NCBI GenBank assembly: GCA_038503035.1
Contig: JAVSML010024716.1
Location: 105,144 to 169,143 of the forward strand
Direction of reading: 5' to 3'
DNA length: 64,000 nt
Origin: Crocodylus rhombifer
Taxonomy: Eukaryota; Chordata; Crocodylia; Crocodylidae
Both the position numbers and the translations under genes were made by a program. The notes beneath the pieces were generated by a model. That model was not told the origin of the DNA. It saw only the letters and a program-made list of their open reading frames with translations, and did no database searches. This document shows positions 1 to 18,079 of this stretch, in pieces. Position 1 is the stretch's first letter, and every line of letters starts with the position of its first letter.

Positions 1-5
1 CTGAC

Positions 6-6100
<6,095 letters not shown>

Positions 6101-7196
6101 GGTGTGGGTTGTTCCCCTTGTCCGGTGCCTGGGGGCACCCATGGCCCCAGGGGAGGGCATTCCTGCTGGGATCCCCAGGCTGGAAACACTGAGCTGTTGG
6201 GAAGAGGACAGCTTGGGGACAATGGCAGCCCTGACCCCCTCCTGGGCAAACCCAGCCTGCTGCTCCTCCTGACAGAGGGGACTCAGTAACCCACAGCAGA
6301 GGAGAGAAAGCAGGCAGCCGGTGCCTGAGGAACGCAGACCCCCTGGATAACTTGGGGTCCCACACTCAGGTGTCTCAGGATGTCAAGCTCATTGTGTCCC
6401 CTGGGGCTCCTTGCAGCCCTACCTTACTCCCACCCACCCCCAAGCTGCCTGGGCACCTTCCTCTTCCCCTTCAATTCAGGCCCCCCAGTAAATCCTCCAG
6501 CCTCTTTTTTCATGCCAGGGACTCTGTGTGCCTCCATCCTCTCCCCTGCCAAGGGCCCTGGCTGCCCTCCAGCCCCATCAGCCTGGTCCAAAGTTCTCCT
6601 CTGCTGGGGATGTGAACCACGCCGGTCTCTGCCTGCTGATCTCTGCAGGGCAGAAGGGCTGAGCTGGGATGGGAGCTGCTGACAACCAGTCCTCTGTTCC
6701 CTGGGCTGGTCCAGGTGTGGCAGAAGCGGTTTGCTCTGCTGACCTGCAGTGAGGAGCTCCATGCTTCCCACACATGCCCCTTTGGTTCGGAGATTCAGCA
6801 AATCTTGTGCTACTGAAGATGCTCCCAGAAAGCCTGGGATCAATCCCACCCTGCATTTGAAGGGCCCCACGTTCCACACAGATGCCGAGCACAGGATCTC
6901 ACTTCCCCTTGCTTGCCTGTGAGGCGCTGAGCAAGGGGAGCAGCCCAGAGCTCCCCTGCCAGCTAACCCCTAGCAGTTGCACTCAGATGGATTAAGACCT
7001 TGCACAGGCAACAGTCACAGGGAAGCAGGCACTTGGTGCAGGCCAGGGGTTTGGCTGACAGAGACAGCCCTGGGCACCTGGAGAGCTATTGCTCAGCCCA
7101 AGGGGAAGGGGAACCTTTTCCTGGAGCACCACCCGGGAGTAGGGCTTGCAGGAGATGCAGCCTACCTTGTTCTGGCAGAAGAATCTGTTTTTTTCC

Positions 7197-7412
7197 CCAA
7201 AAAATATTTATCTCTATAAATATAAATAAATAAATGAACGAATGTTTATGTGTCTGCATGTGTGTGCGCACACACATACACACAGACATAAATATTTATT
7301 TCTATAACTTTACATAACTTTATATAACTTTATTTATAACTATGTATCTCTATATAAATATATCTATATTAATTTATAGTTATAAATAAATATTATATAT
7401 ATATATATATAA
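7197..7412. repeat. AT-rich low-complexity tract ending in (AT)n
   Basis: Interleaved TAAATA, TATAACTTTA and TATATA units, with a short purine-pyrimidine stretch (TGTGTGCGCACACACA, about 7260-7275) and a near-pure (TA)n run at about 7393-7411. This is simple-sequence DNA with no coding signal. Confidence 0.9.
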
Positions 7413-8591
7413 CTCCACCTCCAACACTCTGCCATGTGGCCTCTGTGGTTCACTTGGCATCTCAAAGCACGCTAAAAACCCATTACACAGTTCGCACTGT
7501 GTAATCGTGCACCTGCACATCCATTTCCATACCCGTACCCCTATCCACTGCCCTCCTCAAAGGGTCTACTGAAAAAGTCTATGCCAGGCCCCTCTCCACC
7601 AGATGAGAGCTGCCATTTCTTTCCTGTCATCCTCTTCATTCTTCCTGTGGTGCACAGTCCATTTCACTTAGCCCCATTTTAATACTTTTCACTTAGTCCC
7701 ATTTTAAGACCCCTCGACTGTGGGGTCTGAGTGGCAGAAGAATCTGTGATGCAGAAGGAAGCCGGAGGCATGCGCCCGTTAGCTCTGGCAGGCCTGCAGT
7801 GGGATGTGGGCAGGGAGGGAGGCAGCTGAGCCAGTCCAGGTCAGGCGGCAAGGCAGTGAGTGCAGGAAGAGGGAGGAGGCAGGCCCAGGTGTGTGGCCTG
7901 TTGCACCAAGGGACCACAGAGGTGGTTTCTCATGCGTTCTGCTGCCCCACGGCTCTTTGGATGGTGTGGGCAGGGAACTTGGTTCTCCCTCATTTCCTAC
8001 TTTGCAAACTGGCTTCACTTTCAGAGGAGTGGGTAACACGAGCGCTTAATCTCTTACACCAGTGCTGCCTAATCAAGCTGGTCTCTGTCCAGCCACTTAA
8101 GCTCTTTAGAGCATTAGTTTTGTTAATCAACCCCCCCCCATTGTGCACAAACTCTGTCCCTCCCCCCTCTCCTAGGCTTGCCTGCCTCCAAGACAGATTA
8201 AGAGCTTGTGCTCCAACTCACGGAGGATGTCTCTTGGGTTGGTCCCTGTACAATCGGCAGCTCGCCTCCCCCTTTCTCTCCACCCAAGATTTTAACTTCT
8301 GCCTTACGTAAGTAACTCTTGCACCAGGCATGGGGCTGCAATAACAAGGGCGGGTTCAAATTTAGGGTTTTTACGCAAATTCTCTATCTTGGCCTGATCC
8401 TCTGCCTAGAAACCTGGGGAGATAAACACTGCCCGGTGTTCTGGTGCAAACAGCCTGCTCTACTCACAAGCAGCAGTCAGGGTTTGTTACAGGGGGAAAA
8501 TGGGACAAGAAAACGATGTTGGGGGAAACCTTAACAGTCAGTAGCCCACAGGATAAATCCAGAGATATCAAATAGGAATCCATAGTGTTAA

Positions 8592-8789
8592 AAGTGTTTT
8601 TCACAGTCCACAGACTATGTCTGAGGGGTTCACGAAAGATGACTATGATCAATCAAAAGTATGTGAATACCCACACTTTGAATTCAAAGGGGTTCACACT
8701 CCCATTTAAAATTTTCAAAAGGGTCTGCACTTCTGTTTGAATTTTTTTAGGGCTCTGCAAATGGTCTGAAAAAGGGTTGAAAACCACTG
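8592..8789. mobile_element. Degenerate hAT-like transposon remnant
   Basis: The right end reads GGGTTGAAAACCACTG, the well-known inverse of the CAGTGGTTCTCAACC terminus of many vertebrate hAT elements. The left end is decayed (AGTGTTTTTCA near 8593). Flanking octamers agree at about 5 of 8 positions. A second such end, GGTTGAGAACCGGTG, lies at about 8930-8945 without a readable partner. Confidence 0.45.
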
Positions 8790-9117
8790 TTTTAAGCTTT
8801 CTGACCTGCTGAGGGCTTTTTGAGTTCTTTGCAACAGAAGCATTTGCTCTAATATTTTTCTGTAGACAAAAAAAAAAAGGAGTGAAAAGTAAGAGCTGGC
8901 ACTTTCCAGGAGGCGCCCTGAGTTAAAAAAGGTTGAGAACCGGTGGTTTAGTGGGCATGGGCTTCAATCTGACCCCCATAAGGAATTGTACCTACAGGTG
9001 AATCCAAGAATATCAGCTTTGTAGAAACAAGTGAGTAATAAGTCTCAGCCGCTACAGGAGTTTGTACTCTTTCATCCCCATTTTTTCTTTTCTTTTTTTC
9101 TTTTGGTTGTTGAACTT

Positions 9118-9350
9118 TTGTGTCTTGAGCCAAATCAGCTGAATCGGTTCCAAATTCTAGTGGCCGAGCAGAGCTCAAGCGTTCAAATCTGTGCAGCACT
9201 GCCACCGGCAAGTATCCTCTCTCCCAGACTCTTCAGCCTGGGGCTTCAGATATTCCCAAATCCATAGCAGGCATCTTACATGCCAGAGACCTTGGAGTTC
9301 AGATGCCTCCTCGTCTCGCCTGCTGCTGTCCAGAAGGCCAAAGGAGCAAG
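9118..9350 (+). repeat. Unnamed dispersed repeat, copy 2 (related to 4494-4745)
   Basis: Shares ordered blocks with the minus strand of the copy in GNAT2 intron 1, including GGGGCTTCAGATRTTCCCAAA and GTTCAGATGCCYC. It has no long ORF. The shared blocks also translate to similar short peptides (WGFRxSQ), which suggests descent from one repeat rather than chance. The family is unknown to me. Confidence 0.5.
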
Positions 9351-9796
9351 TTAGAGGGAAATCCCGAGAGCAACTCCCCATCACCATAAATTGTGTAGCC
9401 TCAAAATTGTGCAGTTGAGGTTAGTGCAGGGGTCAGCCTAGGACAGCTTTGGTCTGGAGCCTCCTGGGTGGAGTCTCTCAGAAGCCTCCTCTGTCTCTTC
9501 TGATATGAAGGTCCCTCCAGCTCAGCAGGCATGGAGAGTACTGATTCCTCAGTGACCTTTGCCCAATTTTCTCTTACAACATTAGTACGCATATAAATGT
9601 GGGAAGGGAGGGCCTGTGCACACAGACACTCACCTGGCCCCTTCCATTCAGGGCAAAAATGTTTGATACAGTTAAAACAAGGCACAAATTGTTCCCAACT
9701 CTCGGACCGCGTATAGGGCCCACATAGACACGTAAGCATTACACAAAGGCTGTCACGCAGAAACACAGATAACAGCAGCGGGGTTGCATTTAGAAT

Positions 9797-10070
9797 CAGA
9801 GAAAAAATGAGGGCTGGGAGGGACCTCAGGAGGTCACATCTAGTCCAACCTCCTCCTCAAAGCAGGACCAGCCCCAACTACTTTGTCTCAGCCAAGGCTT
9901 TGTCTACCCAGGTTTTGAAAACTTCCAAGGATGGAGGTCCCACCATCTCTCTGGGTAACCTGTTCCAGTGTTTTACTACCCTCCTACTAAGGAGGTTTTT
10001 CCTAATATCCAACCTAAACTTCCCTTGCTGCAACTTGAGACTGTTGCTCCATGTTCTCTCACCTGCCTTT
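9797..10070 (-). mobile_element. CR1 LINE, 3' end fragment
   Basis: On the minus strand this is the standard sauropsid CR1 3' terminal segment: GAACATGGAGCAA, then the frame encoding HWNRLPREMVG, then GGGCTGGTCCTGCTTTGAG and GGTTGGACTAGATG, ending near CATTTTTTCTCTGATTC. It is 5' truncated, as CR1 copies usually are. It aligns by eye with the plus-strand copy at about 55118-55391. Confidence 0.9.
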
Positions 10071-10869
10071 ATTCTGGGCAGTGCTGGGGCTGCTGAGGCT
10101 TCAGGCTCAGGTGACAGATCCCCTGACACCCGCCCTGGCAATTCCCAGTCTATTACTCTGCCTCCACAGGTGTCCACGACATGCCCTAAGCAATATCTTG
10201 GCATTGCAGGCAGGCCACTGGACAAGACTGGAAGCAACAGGGCTTACTCTGAAAGATCAGGCCACACCTTTCTCTCCAACCAGATGAGCCTGAAGGTGAA
10301 TCCATGATGGAAATGTTGGGATAAGGGGATGACTAGGACAGGGGTCAACACTGAGTAAGAGCCTTAGGATTTAGCTCATGGGACCTGGTGTAAATCAAAC
10401 TGTTAGGCTTTATGGACTAGGTCCTCAGCTGGTCCCAATCTCTGCAACAGGCATTCACAAGTGGGATATTTTGAGGTTGTAAATCCTTGTAGCTCCACTG
10501 CAATCAGCTCACCCAACTCCAGTTTCTTGTCAAGAAAGCCATACTGCTCCCTCCAATCCTGTACTCTCCGCTAGCACACATTTGGCCCCAAACATATGGT
10601 TATCTGCTGTTTAGTCTGGCCTGGTTCTCAGTGTCCATAAGAAGGAAATCCCCTTGGGAGTTCATTTCTCAGTCAGATATACTTCCATATCAGGATGGAT
10701 TCTTAATAGCCAGCCTTTGGCTTCCTGATCTTAAAGAGCTATTGTTGCACGTCCACCTGACTCACAGTTTAAGCAAATAACTAGTGTTCTCCTTTTCCTA
10801 GAGTTTCTTCAGTGCATTCGCTTTGGGCGTTTGGCAGTACTTTGCACGCTGTCAACTGACTACACCCCT

Positions 10870-11170
10870 GGCAGTGAGGCTTGGTCTGCACAGTTTTCAT
10901 ACCGGTTAAATTTATTTTGGTGAGGGTTGTGACTTCTATTACCGTGTTGAAAGAATTATACCACAAGAGCCCCTCATATCAGTGCAGCTACACAAGTATA
11001 AAGGTGCCTTATATTTGGTTATGTCATTCAGGTAACCATAGGATTACCTGAATTAACCGCAAGTCCAAGTATACAAATATACTAGCATAAGTCTAAGTAT
11101 ACAAATATAACTGTATTCCCATTCAGGACTACATCATTTTGATTATACTAGCATAGGCAAAGCAGTATGA
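10870..11170. mobile_element. Foldback-rich AT segment, probable MITE
   Basis: Contains a perfect 9-bp stem TTCAGGTAA/TTACCTGAA with an 8-nt loop (11026-11051) and a 28-bp direct duplication with AAGTMYAAGTATACAAATAT at about 11062 and 11090. AT-rich and non-coding. The termini were not resolved. Confidence 0.35.
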
Positions 11171-11484
11171 TTTTTCTTTGTAGGAAAAGCCAGAACCAGG
11201 TTCCTTGTTGTTTCCATCAGCTTTTCAGGCAGCACCAGGAGAGAAAAAGGCCAAGTTCAGGGCTCCAGCTAGGGCCAATATCCTAATAGTGGCAAAGCCC
11301 ACCTAGACTTTGTTTGTGCTTGAAAGTGTGCCGTGAGTTTGCGTGTGGCACTTGCAGTGTGGCCATACTAATCGGTACCATTGCAACTAGTATATGGGTC
11401 ACTGAAGCAGGTAGAAGAGCACCGGCATCCACAGCAGTCCTGGTAGGGATGCTGCTATCCTAGCCCAGCTACCCTTTGTACGTG

Positions 11485-11674
11485 TAGGGTTCGAATTATG
11501 GGGGGAGCTCAGGGGGGCTGAGCCCCACCCCCCTTAAGAAATGAGAGCCCCCCCCCTTTAAGATTTGAAAATCATAACCTGGGGTGAGTCTCTGATTTTA
11601 TTAGGGCATCGTGATGGGCAGCCCAATTTTTTTTGCAGACCCCACTCAACAGTCAAAGTATAATTTGAACCCTA
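11485..11674. mobile_element. hAT-like MITE with readable 8-bp target duplication
   Basis: 190 bp bounded by inverted ends: left TAGGGTTCGAATTAT, right (reverse complement) TAGGGTTCAAATTAT, 14 of 15 identical. It is flanked by TGTACGTG (11477-11484) and TGTACCTG (11675-11682), 7 of 8 identical. An 8-bp duplication is the hAT signature. No ORF; C/G-rich tracts inside. Confidence 0.8.
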
Positions 11675-12709
11675 TGTACCTGGAAAGTCAAACCTCTCCT
11701 AAACCCTCCCCAAAATCTCCCAGAAAAAAGTGCTGTGGGGCTTATGTGTTTGCAATACCATGAGGGCTCTTGCTAGTGCAGGTATGGAGCCACATCACAG
11801 CCATCCTCTGAAAAACAGAGTAGTTCTGGCCAAAGCTGGGAGCATGTCCTGGCATAGTATTTTATCACAGTTAGGAAAGCATGCTCCTAGACCCTGTAGA
11901 GTTGCTAGGGGGGCACGTGTGGGGCCTGACAAAATGTAAAGATTCTAGATTGTCTCTTCATTTGGTCTTTTTCCTCCTAATGTCCCCCAGCAATGCCACC
12001 TGAAAGCTAAATAGGGGCAGGCTCTTTTCCTATCTCCTTCAGCTGTCTCTTAGGCAAGATCTAAGCCTTTGGCACTCTCAAGCTTTCTTCATCAATTAAC
12101 TTCTCCTGCTGCCAATCGGTTTGTGTTGCTCTTTCATTTTGTTGTCCTTCTGGTGTGAAGCCATCCCAAAATCGGACCCATCATCTTGGGCAGCCCTACC
12201 AGCGCTGAATGTTACTCTCTGTGTATCATAGGGATTTGCTTGACCTCAGCTCTCTGCTGTCCAGGTGGCTCAGAATCTCTAATGCACGTGTCCTCCCAGC
12301 CCCAGTATGAGGCAGGGAAGTGCCAGTAATACGGACTTACAGGTGATGAATTCCCCCACTGAGAAGCTAAGTGACTTGGAAAAGGCCCCATTAAGAACCT
12401 GTGGCAGAGCAGGCCCTCAGCCACTGGACCAACCTTTCTTGTCTTCCCCTGTGGCTCTGCATATGCATGGGACTTCCAAGCAGGGTTGCAGGCTGATTTC
12501 ATGTCTAGTCAGGGCTTTATTTGAATGACTGTGTATACATTTCCCTTGTGTAGTTTGTGTGCTTGATTTTTCTTAGTGGCACAAGAGGCGATAAGTGCTT
12601 TACAAATCAGTTTGGGAAGATTTCCTCCAGGGACTAATGCCTCTTAGAGACTTGATTTTTCTGTCTCCCAAGGCCAAGGCAAGCACTCCCACCACTGGGA
12701 CATCCTTCC

Positions 12710-12762
12710 TTTCTGCTTTGCATATGCTTTGCATATATCTTGCATATGCACTCTGAATTTGC
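12710..12762. repeat. Short tandem cluster of TTGCATAT motifs
   Basis: Three successive units, CTTTGCATATG, CTTTGCATATAT and CTTGCATATGC, are followed by AATTTGCAT. The last is an exact octamer (ATGCAAAT) in reverse. It is a degenerate 12-bp tandem repeat, and POU-factor binding is only possible. Confidence 0.5.
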
Positions 12763-13055
12763 ATTACTCGAAGTCAACGGTTCTCAACCCAGGGTATTGA
12801 TACCGTGGCAATATGCAGTGAGCCTTTACAAGTGAGAGAAAGAACAGGAAAGAGGAAACAGATCTCCAGGATAAGAAGGAAAAAGGAAAAAAGAAAAACA
12901 ATTGTACACCATCTCCCAGGCTGCTGGATAGGTGCTTGTAGTTACATAACATGTCCCTTATTTGTATTATCTGTAACAGAATGTCCTTGGGGTACCAGAA
13001 GGGTAATAAACAGGGCACGTAACCCAAGCCAGCATGAGGGGCTAAAGAAAGATTA

Positions 13056-13143
13056 AAAAAAAAAAAAAAGACTTTGGTATTTCAGCCACCTGGGGGTCAT
13101 CATTCACTTGATCCTCCTCCTCCTCCTCCTCGTCCTCCTCCTC
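13056..13143. repeat. Poly(A) tract and (TCC)n microsatellite
   Basis: A run of about 15 A at 13055-13069 is followed 42 bp later by an interrupted TCC trinucleotide run at 13111-13143. The A-run may be the tail of a retroposed sequence, but nothing recognisable precedes it. Confidence 0.8.
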
Positions 13144-13837
13144 CATGACCTATTGTATTTCTTTCCTCCCTGCTATACTTATATTCCAGTTAACTCCTTA
13201 TGAAGCTTTTGCATTTTTCTGTTGTTTTGTCATCTGCTAATGTTGTCCAGTTGTCTGTAACTTTCCCCTAAGAGCCTCACATGACTTGGTATTCCTCTCT
13301 GATGTTTTCCCAGCATAGGGTTTTCTAACTGCCTGTCTCTGCCCCTGCCTTCCTGATGGGTGGGTGGCTTCATGTTCCTTGCATTCCTTTTCAGAGAGAA
13401 CATAATCTGTTGGGCTTTAATCACAGCAGGACAAATCCTCCTAAGGTTCAGAGCTCCCTCAGTGCCCACTCTGGCCTCACCTTGGCTCTCTCTTCCCTAC
13501 TGCAAAATTTGTGGAAACCGCTGGTTCATCAGGGCTTTGACCCTTCAGGGCAGCAGAACAAAGGTGTAGCAAGAGCCTGTCCCCTCTTGGTAGCCAGACC
13601 CTTTCTGCTGCATGTTCAGCTGCAGTTGATCCAGGAAACTGGGACAGGAGATCCTCCATCCTCGGGTTCCTGAGCCGCACTGCAGACAGCTTGGTGGTGA
13701 AGGTGTGGTAGGCTTCTCGCACACCTGTGCTTTTTTCACAGGTCCTCAAGAGAAAGTGCCTCCTCCCTCCAAAACTGCAGCCCCATCTGGCCTAGCAGAT
13801 CTCTTCCGAGCTTTCCCATTCGCAACATCTGAGGAAG

Positions 13838-13930
13838 TGGGCTGTAGCCTACGAAAGCTCATGCCTCTTTGAAAGAGTTAGTCTGTAAGGTGCCACCCTG
13901 CCAGGCCTCCTCCTGAGCTTCAGACTAACA
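13838..13930 (+). repeat. Unnamed amniote repeat, copy 1 (GAAAGCTCATG...GTTAGTCTGTAAGGTGCC)
   Basis: Contains CCTACGAAAGCTCATGCC followed by GTTAGTCTGTAAGGTGCCA and CAGACTAACAC, a module I recognise as very common in crocodilian and turtle DNA. A second copy lies in the last AMPD2 intron at about 42690-42800. The family name is uncertain to me. Confidence 0.6.
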
Positions 13931-16074
13931 CAGCGAACTACTTCTTCATGGGGACTGGAGCATGCTCTAAGAATTACAGGCAGGATGCGCAGGGGCTGGT
14001 TCTGAACTGGACGAAAGAAGCCTGGGATGAGTCCCAGAGATGCCTTTGACAGAGGTGGGCTCGAGTTTAGGGTTAGGTGCAGTGTCACGGACTGGCAGCT
14101 GGACTCCGGACTTCTCCTAACTTGTGTTGTGGAGGTCTGCCTGGGGCAGTGATCATACATCTAGTGATGGACACCAAAATCCTGCCTGGGAAGAGAGTCA
14201 TTAACTCCTCTTTCCCCTTGGCCCAGTCGCTGGAGACCAGACTTACTCCCACATCAAGGAACCCCTTGACCTCTGTCCGCCATTCCCGACCTGCAAAGCT
14301 GCCAGCGTCCGACCCCCTGCCCATGGAGGGGCAGAATGCATAGCCCATGATTTGACGTGCAACTGCCAGGCTCCCAGGGCTCCTACCTCTCAATCAGGAC
14401 AACATCCGACCGTGACCTTCCCCTTCATGAGGGAGGGGGCATGGAGCAGCATTCTCCTCCTCCTCCCTACCGGGAGATCTGTTCCCAACTGGAGATCCTA
14501 ACACCCTGCCTCTCGCTGATGTGAGTGCCATGTGCGCGCAGCCCACAGCCAGCAGCTGTGGATGGTTTTGTTATAGTCCCAGGATAGTACAGGCACCCCA
14601 AAAAGATTGTCTTTAATAAACCTCTCCCTTGGGACGCCCCTTGAGGTGCTCTGGCAGCTCCAGGCTGAGTGGGCATGGAAATTCCTGTGCTCAGAGGCTT
14701 TCTAAAAATATGCCCTTCTTTAGCCCTGGATTAGGGTGACTTTGCAGAGCAATCACTGGGAAAGCGTCCTAATCCCTGCACTGAAATCTACCCTGGCATT
14801 GCAGGCCCTTTGCCTCCCGTGGGCACATCATGAAGCCACAGTTAAGTACCAGAGGGAGAGGAGACAGGTGGAGGGAGCTGAGGGGGACGTGTTTGGAGGT
14901 GGAATGACCAGGAGGGGCTGCAGCAGGAAGGGAGAGAGAGGAGGAGCTGCTGGGGAGGACGAGCATCTCCAGGGATGGAATATCTCTGTGGGATGTGCAT
15001 GCCCTGTGCGGACGCCAGTTGTAATCCAGCCTGGGGCAGTTGTGACTGCAAGGCATTCACTCCGATGATTGATGTCATTTCTCAGCAGGCAAGAGTCTGC
15101 CTCATCATAGCTGCCACTGCCACCAGTGCGCCCAGCTGGCAGTCAGAGCCAGGCCCCAAGCTGAATGCCTCATCTTGCTAGCGAGCATCCCTGCTGAAAG
15201 GGGCCAGCATCTGTATGGACCATTCAGCTCTGTGTTGTCACTCAGGCCCTTTTCCCAGAATGAGGGGTAATGAAGCTGCACTTCAGTGAGGCATTTCCTA
15301 TCCCTGTCACAAAACCCTGAGGAGGGCCAAGTGGGGACTGAGAAGCATGAAAGATATGTGGTTGTGAGGACAGAAGGGGTTGGGAGTGGACATGGAGAGA
15401 CCGAGTGAGAGCATGGGACATGGGCAACAGCCATGATGCATCTTCTTCTGATTCTTCATCAGTGCATGTGGCTTGAGTTACCCAGCTCCAGGCTGGAGCT
15501 CAGCTCTTGAACAAGTCCTGTTGCCCCTGCAGCAAGGTGGGCAAGCAGCGGGCTGTCTCTCAGTCCTCCGTGGAGAAGTGGGCGGCAGGTCCAAATGGAG
15601 CAACCATGGTAGACATCCCCGAGTGGGGTCTTTCAGTGTGGTGGGTGCTGTTTCTGGTGCAGGAGGCTGGTATTGTTCCTTGCTGCATGGATGCAAAGCA
15701 GTTGCATGGGGTTTCCAGTGACAGAACTGAGATCAGCATCTGGCCCATTTGCTATGACACCCGAGACAGCTCTGATATTAGCTGTCAGTCATATGATTAA
15801 GAACTGCGCACCGAGCTGAAGAGTGTGTGGGGCAGGGGGAAGCCTGAATGACAATGCAGAGACCAGCGTGTACTGACACTGCCGGGTAAGACCCTTTCCC
15901 CTCCCTTCTGCTCCCTTTCCCTTTTGCAAACAGCTCCCTCACTGTGGGCCTCTGCCTGGGGACCTCTTTTTTCTGTCTCCATAACAGATTCTTGTTAATG
16001 CCCTACATTTGAATTGCCCTCGAACCTTTTCCAAGCACTGTCTCTCCCTCTTCTGGGTGCTGTTGTTTTACATT

Positions 16075-16172
16075 CAGTATTAGCAATCTTCATTCATATG
16101 CATTAACAAAGAAAATGCATTTTGTACAGCGTTTTCTTTGTTAATACATAGTAATGAAGATCACTACTACTG
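16075..16172. mobile_element. Foldback element, 44-bp arms and 10-nt loop
   Basis: The left arm 16075-16118 and right arm 16129-16172 are inverted copies with about 37 of 44 positions paired, both containing the ACAAAGAAAA core. The next 65 bp (about 16195-16260) holds further AGTAGCTATTTACTAACT repeats in direct and inverted order. This is MITE-like, with no coding. Confidence 0.75.
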
Positions 16173-16639
16173 CTTGCCCTCCCCTAGCGCTTTCCAGTTA
16201 GTAGCTATTTACTAACTATACTAGTTAGTGAGTAGCTATTTACTAACTAGTAGCTATATGAAGAGCATCCTTATGAGTTCTAGGGACTCAGGCACCAGTG
16301 TTGGATTTGGTACAGCCAGCCGTTGCTAACTAGCTAGCAATTTTCATCCATGCAGCCACCTCTTGGGCGGTACATCTGCTGTTTAACAGTAACAGAATAA
16401 CAGTACTCGGCTCTCTGGGAGGAGAAGAGGGGAAATCCTGTAGGCAAGTGAAAATATTTATAGTGAAGGCGCTCCCATCAGACTGAGATTTGGCCAGGTG
16501 GGCAGTGCTAGCTACAGGGGAAGAGCAATTAGGAACTTGTTTCATGCCTGGGTATTCTGGCCCAGACTGGCTGATATTTTTAATGGGTCACAGATGGCTT
16601 TTCCATTTGTGACCTGTCATAAATGTAATATCTCCTGGG

Positions 16640-16800
16640 CTGGAGAATGCCTGTGGGTGGCAGTGAGCCAGGTTTCTGTTTTCAGCTGTGCCATTGACTC
16701 GGGCAAGACAGTCCATTTTTCTGTGCCTCAGCTTATCCATCCTCAATAAGGACTACCTATCCCTCATTGTTGCTGTGTGGCGAGCAGATGAAATGTGCTG
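16640..16800 (+). repeat. MIR/CORE-SINE-like fragment
   Basis: Shows the GTGCCATTGACTCGGGCAAG to CTGTGCCTCAG arrangement typical of MIR-class SINEs (a tRNA-derived core with 'gggcaagtcacttaacctctctgtgcctcag'). Confidence 0.5.
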
Positions 16801-16924
16801 TATGACGAAACTTGCTTGATTTGTTGCTCACAGGGTTTGGCAGGGTTCATCTTGAATGCAGCTGGAGTGGCAGGGGGGTTTAGGAGGGCCTTGCTTTGAG
16901 GGAAACATGGTCTGGTGTGTAGGG

Positions 16925-17130
16925 TCCTGGCCTACACTTCTAAAGACCACGGTTCAAAGTCCTGCAGCCTCCTTCTGTGACCGTGGGTGAGTGACTTAGC
17001 CTCTCTGTGTCTCAGTTCCCAAGTACGAAATGGGGACAACAGCCCTGCCCTGCTCACAGGGTGGTCAGGATAGGTGTGCTGAAGATGGGAGGTGCTCCGG
17101 AGGTCGGGGGCGCTGGATAAGTACCTAAAA
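16925..17130 (+). repeat. MIR/CORE-SINE-like fragment
   Basis: GTTCAAAGTCC, TGTGACCGTGGGTGAGTGAC, CTCTCTGTGTCTCAG and AAATGGGGACAACA appear in the order and spacing of MIR SINEs, followed by a GCTGGATAAGTACC tail module. Confidence 0.7.
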
Positions 17131-18079
17131 TAGAAGTTAATTAACCAGGATGGAGTATGGCCCGGTCTGTAGGAAGATGGTCATGGGATCCATGTGTGGG
17201 CTGAGCCTCGGCTTTGCCTTCCCTCTGGAAGACGGCTCTCCAGCGGCACAGGCCCCCAGAAACCCACCCTCTCTTGACTCTCACTCCTGACTTCCACCAA
17301 TGCTTGGGTGATGTTTGCAGATGAAGGGTCAGAGCCTTGGCTGGAGTAAAACGGTGCACGTGATGGAGCTCTGCTGATTTACCCCAGCTGGGGGTCTGGC
17401 TCACTTTTCCAAGCGATTACCCCCATCCTTTGGGGGCTGGCATGCCTGGGCACAAGTGTCCTTTGAAAAACAAGCCCTGGCGCTATTTCTAACCATCCCC
17501 CTGTGCCTTGCGCTCTGTGGTCTCCTTGGAGATCTGACATGCTTGCACTTCCCCTCAGCTTGCGCAGGGGGGAACCCAGCGCTGCCAGGGCTTTGTTCTC
17601 AGCATTGCCGCGCCTGGGATCTCCGCCTGCCCTTAGCCTTGTGCAAGCCCTCGTTTGACAGGCCTGTTCCAGGAGGGACGAGTCAGCCGTCCCCATCCGA
17701 GTGCGTGCACGCAGCTCCTGAATAGCTAGTGCCATCGCTCACTCAGGACGGAGCCTCACCGGACCCACATTTCCACTCCAGAATGAAGTATGCTGCTCAG
17801 AGCCCATCATAAAGGGCCCAGCAGCAAGCAGCCTCCCAGCCTTCCCCCGGCGGTGTTAGTGAATCAGTGGCTTGTGCAGCGGGCCGCTCCGTGCTCCTTG
17901 AGCCACAACCCGGCATCTCCCAGGCGCTGCGATGCTGGTGGACGCGGCCAGGCTAGCCGCTGCCCTAGCCTCGGGACTGGCCTTTCAATGGAGACGCTGC
18001 CAGCCTGGCTGAGCCATCGGGGGTTTCTGGAGGTTGTTTCCGTGCCCCAGGCCAACGGGGCAGGGTTACGGGGCTTGCT

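Larger units (their letters stand above)
6101..17900. other. GNAT2-AMPD2 intergenic region
   Basis: About 12 kb between divergent genes with no recognisable exon. Recognised contents are listed separately: the AT-rich tract 7197-7412, hairpin 7482-7505, hAT-like remnant 8592-8789, dispersed repeat 9118-9350, CR1 9797-10070, foldback region 10870-11170, hAT-like MITE 11485-11674, GCATAT cluster 12710-12762, TCC tract 13111-13143, unnamed repeat 13838-13930, foldback 16075-16172, and MIR-like SINEs near 16.6-17.1 kb. In 6100-7190 and 14000-16000 I see nothing identifiable. Confidence 0.7.

Noticed and set aside
9878..10237. 119-codon minus-strand ORF with HWNRLPREMVG
   Set aside because: This is the 3' tail of a CR1 LINE, not a host gene.
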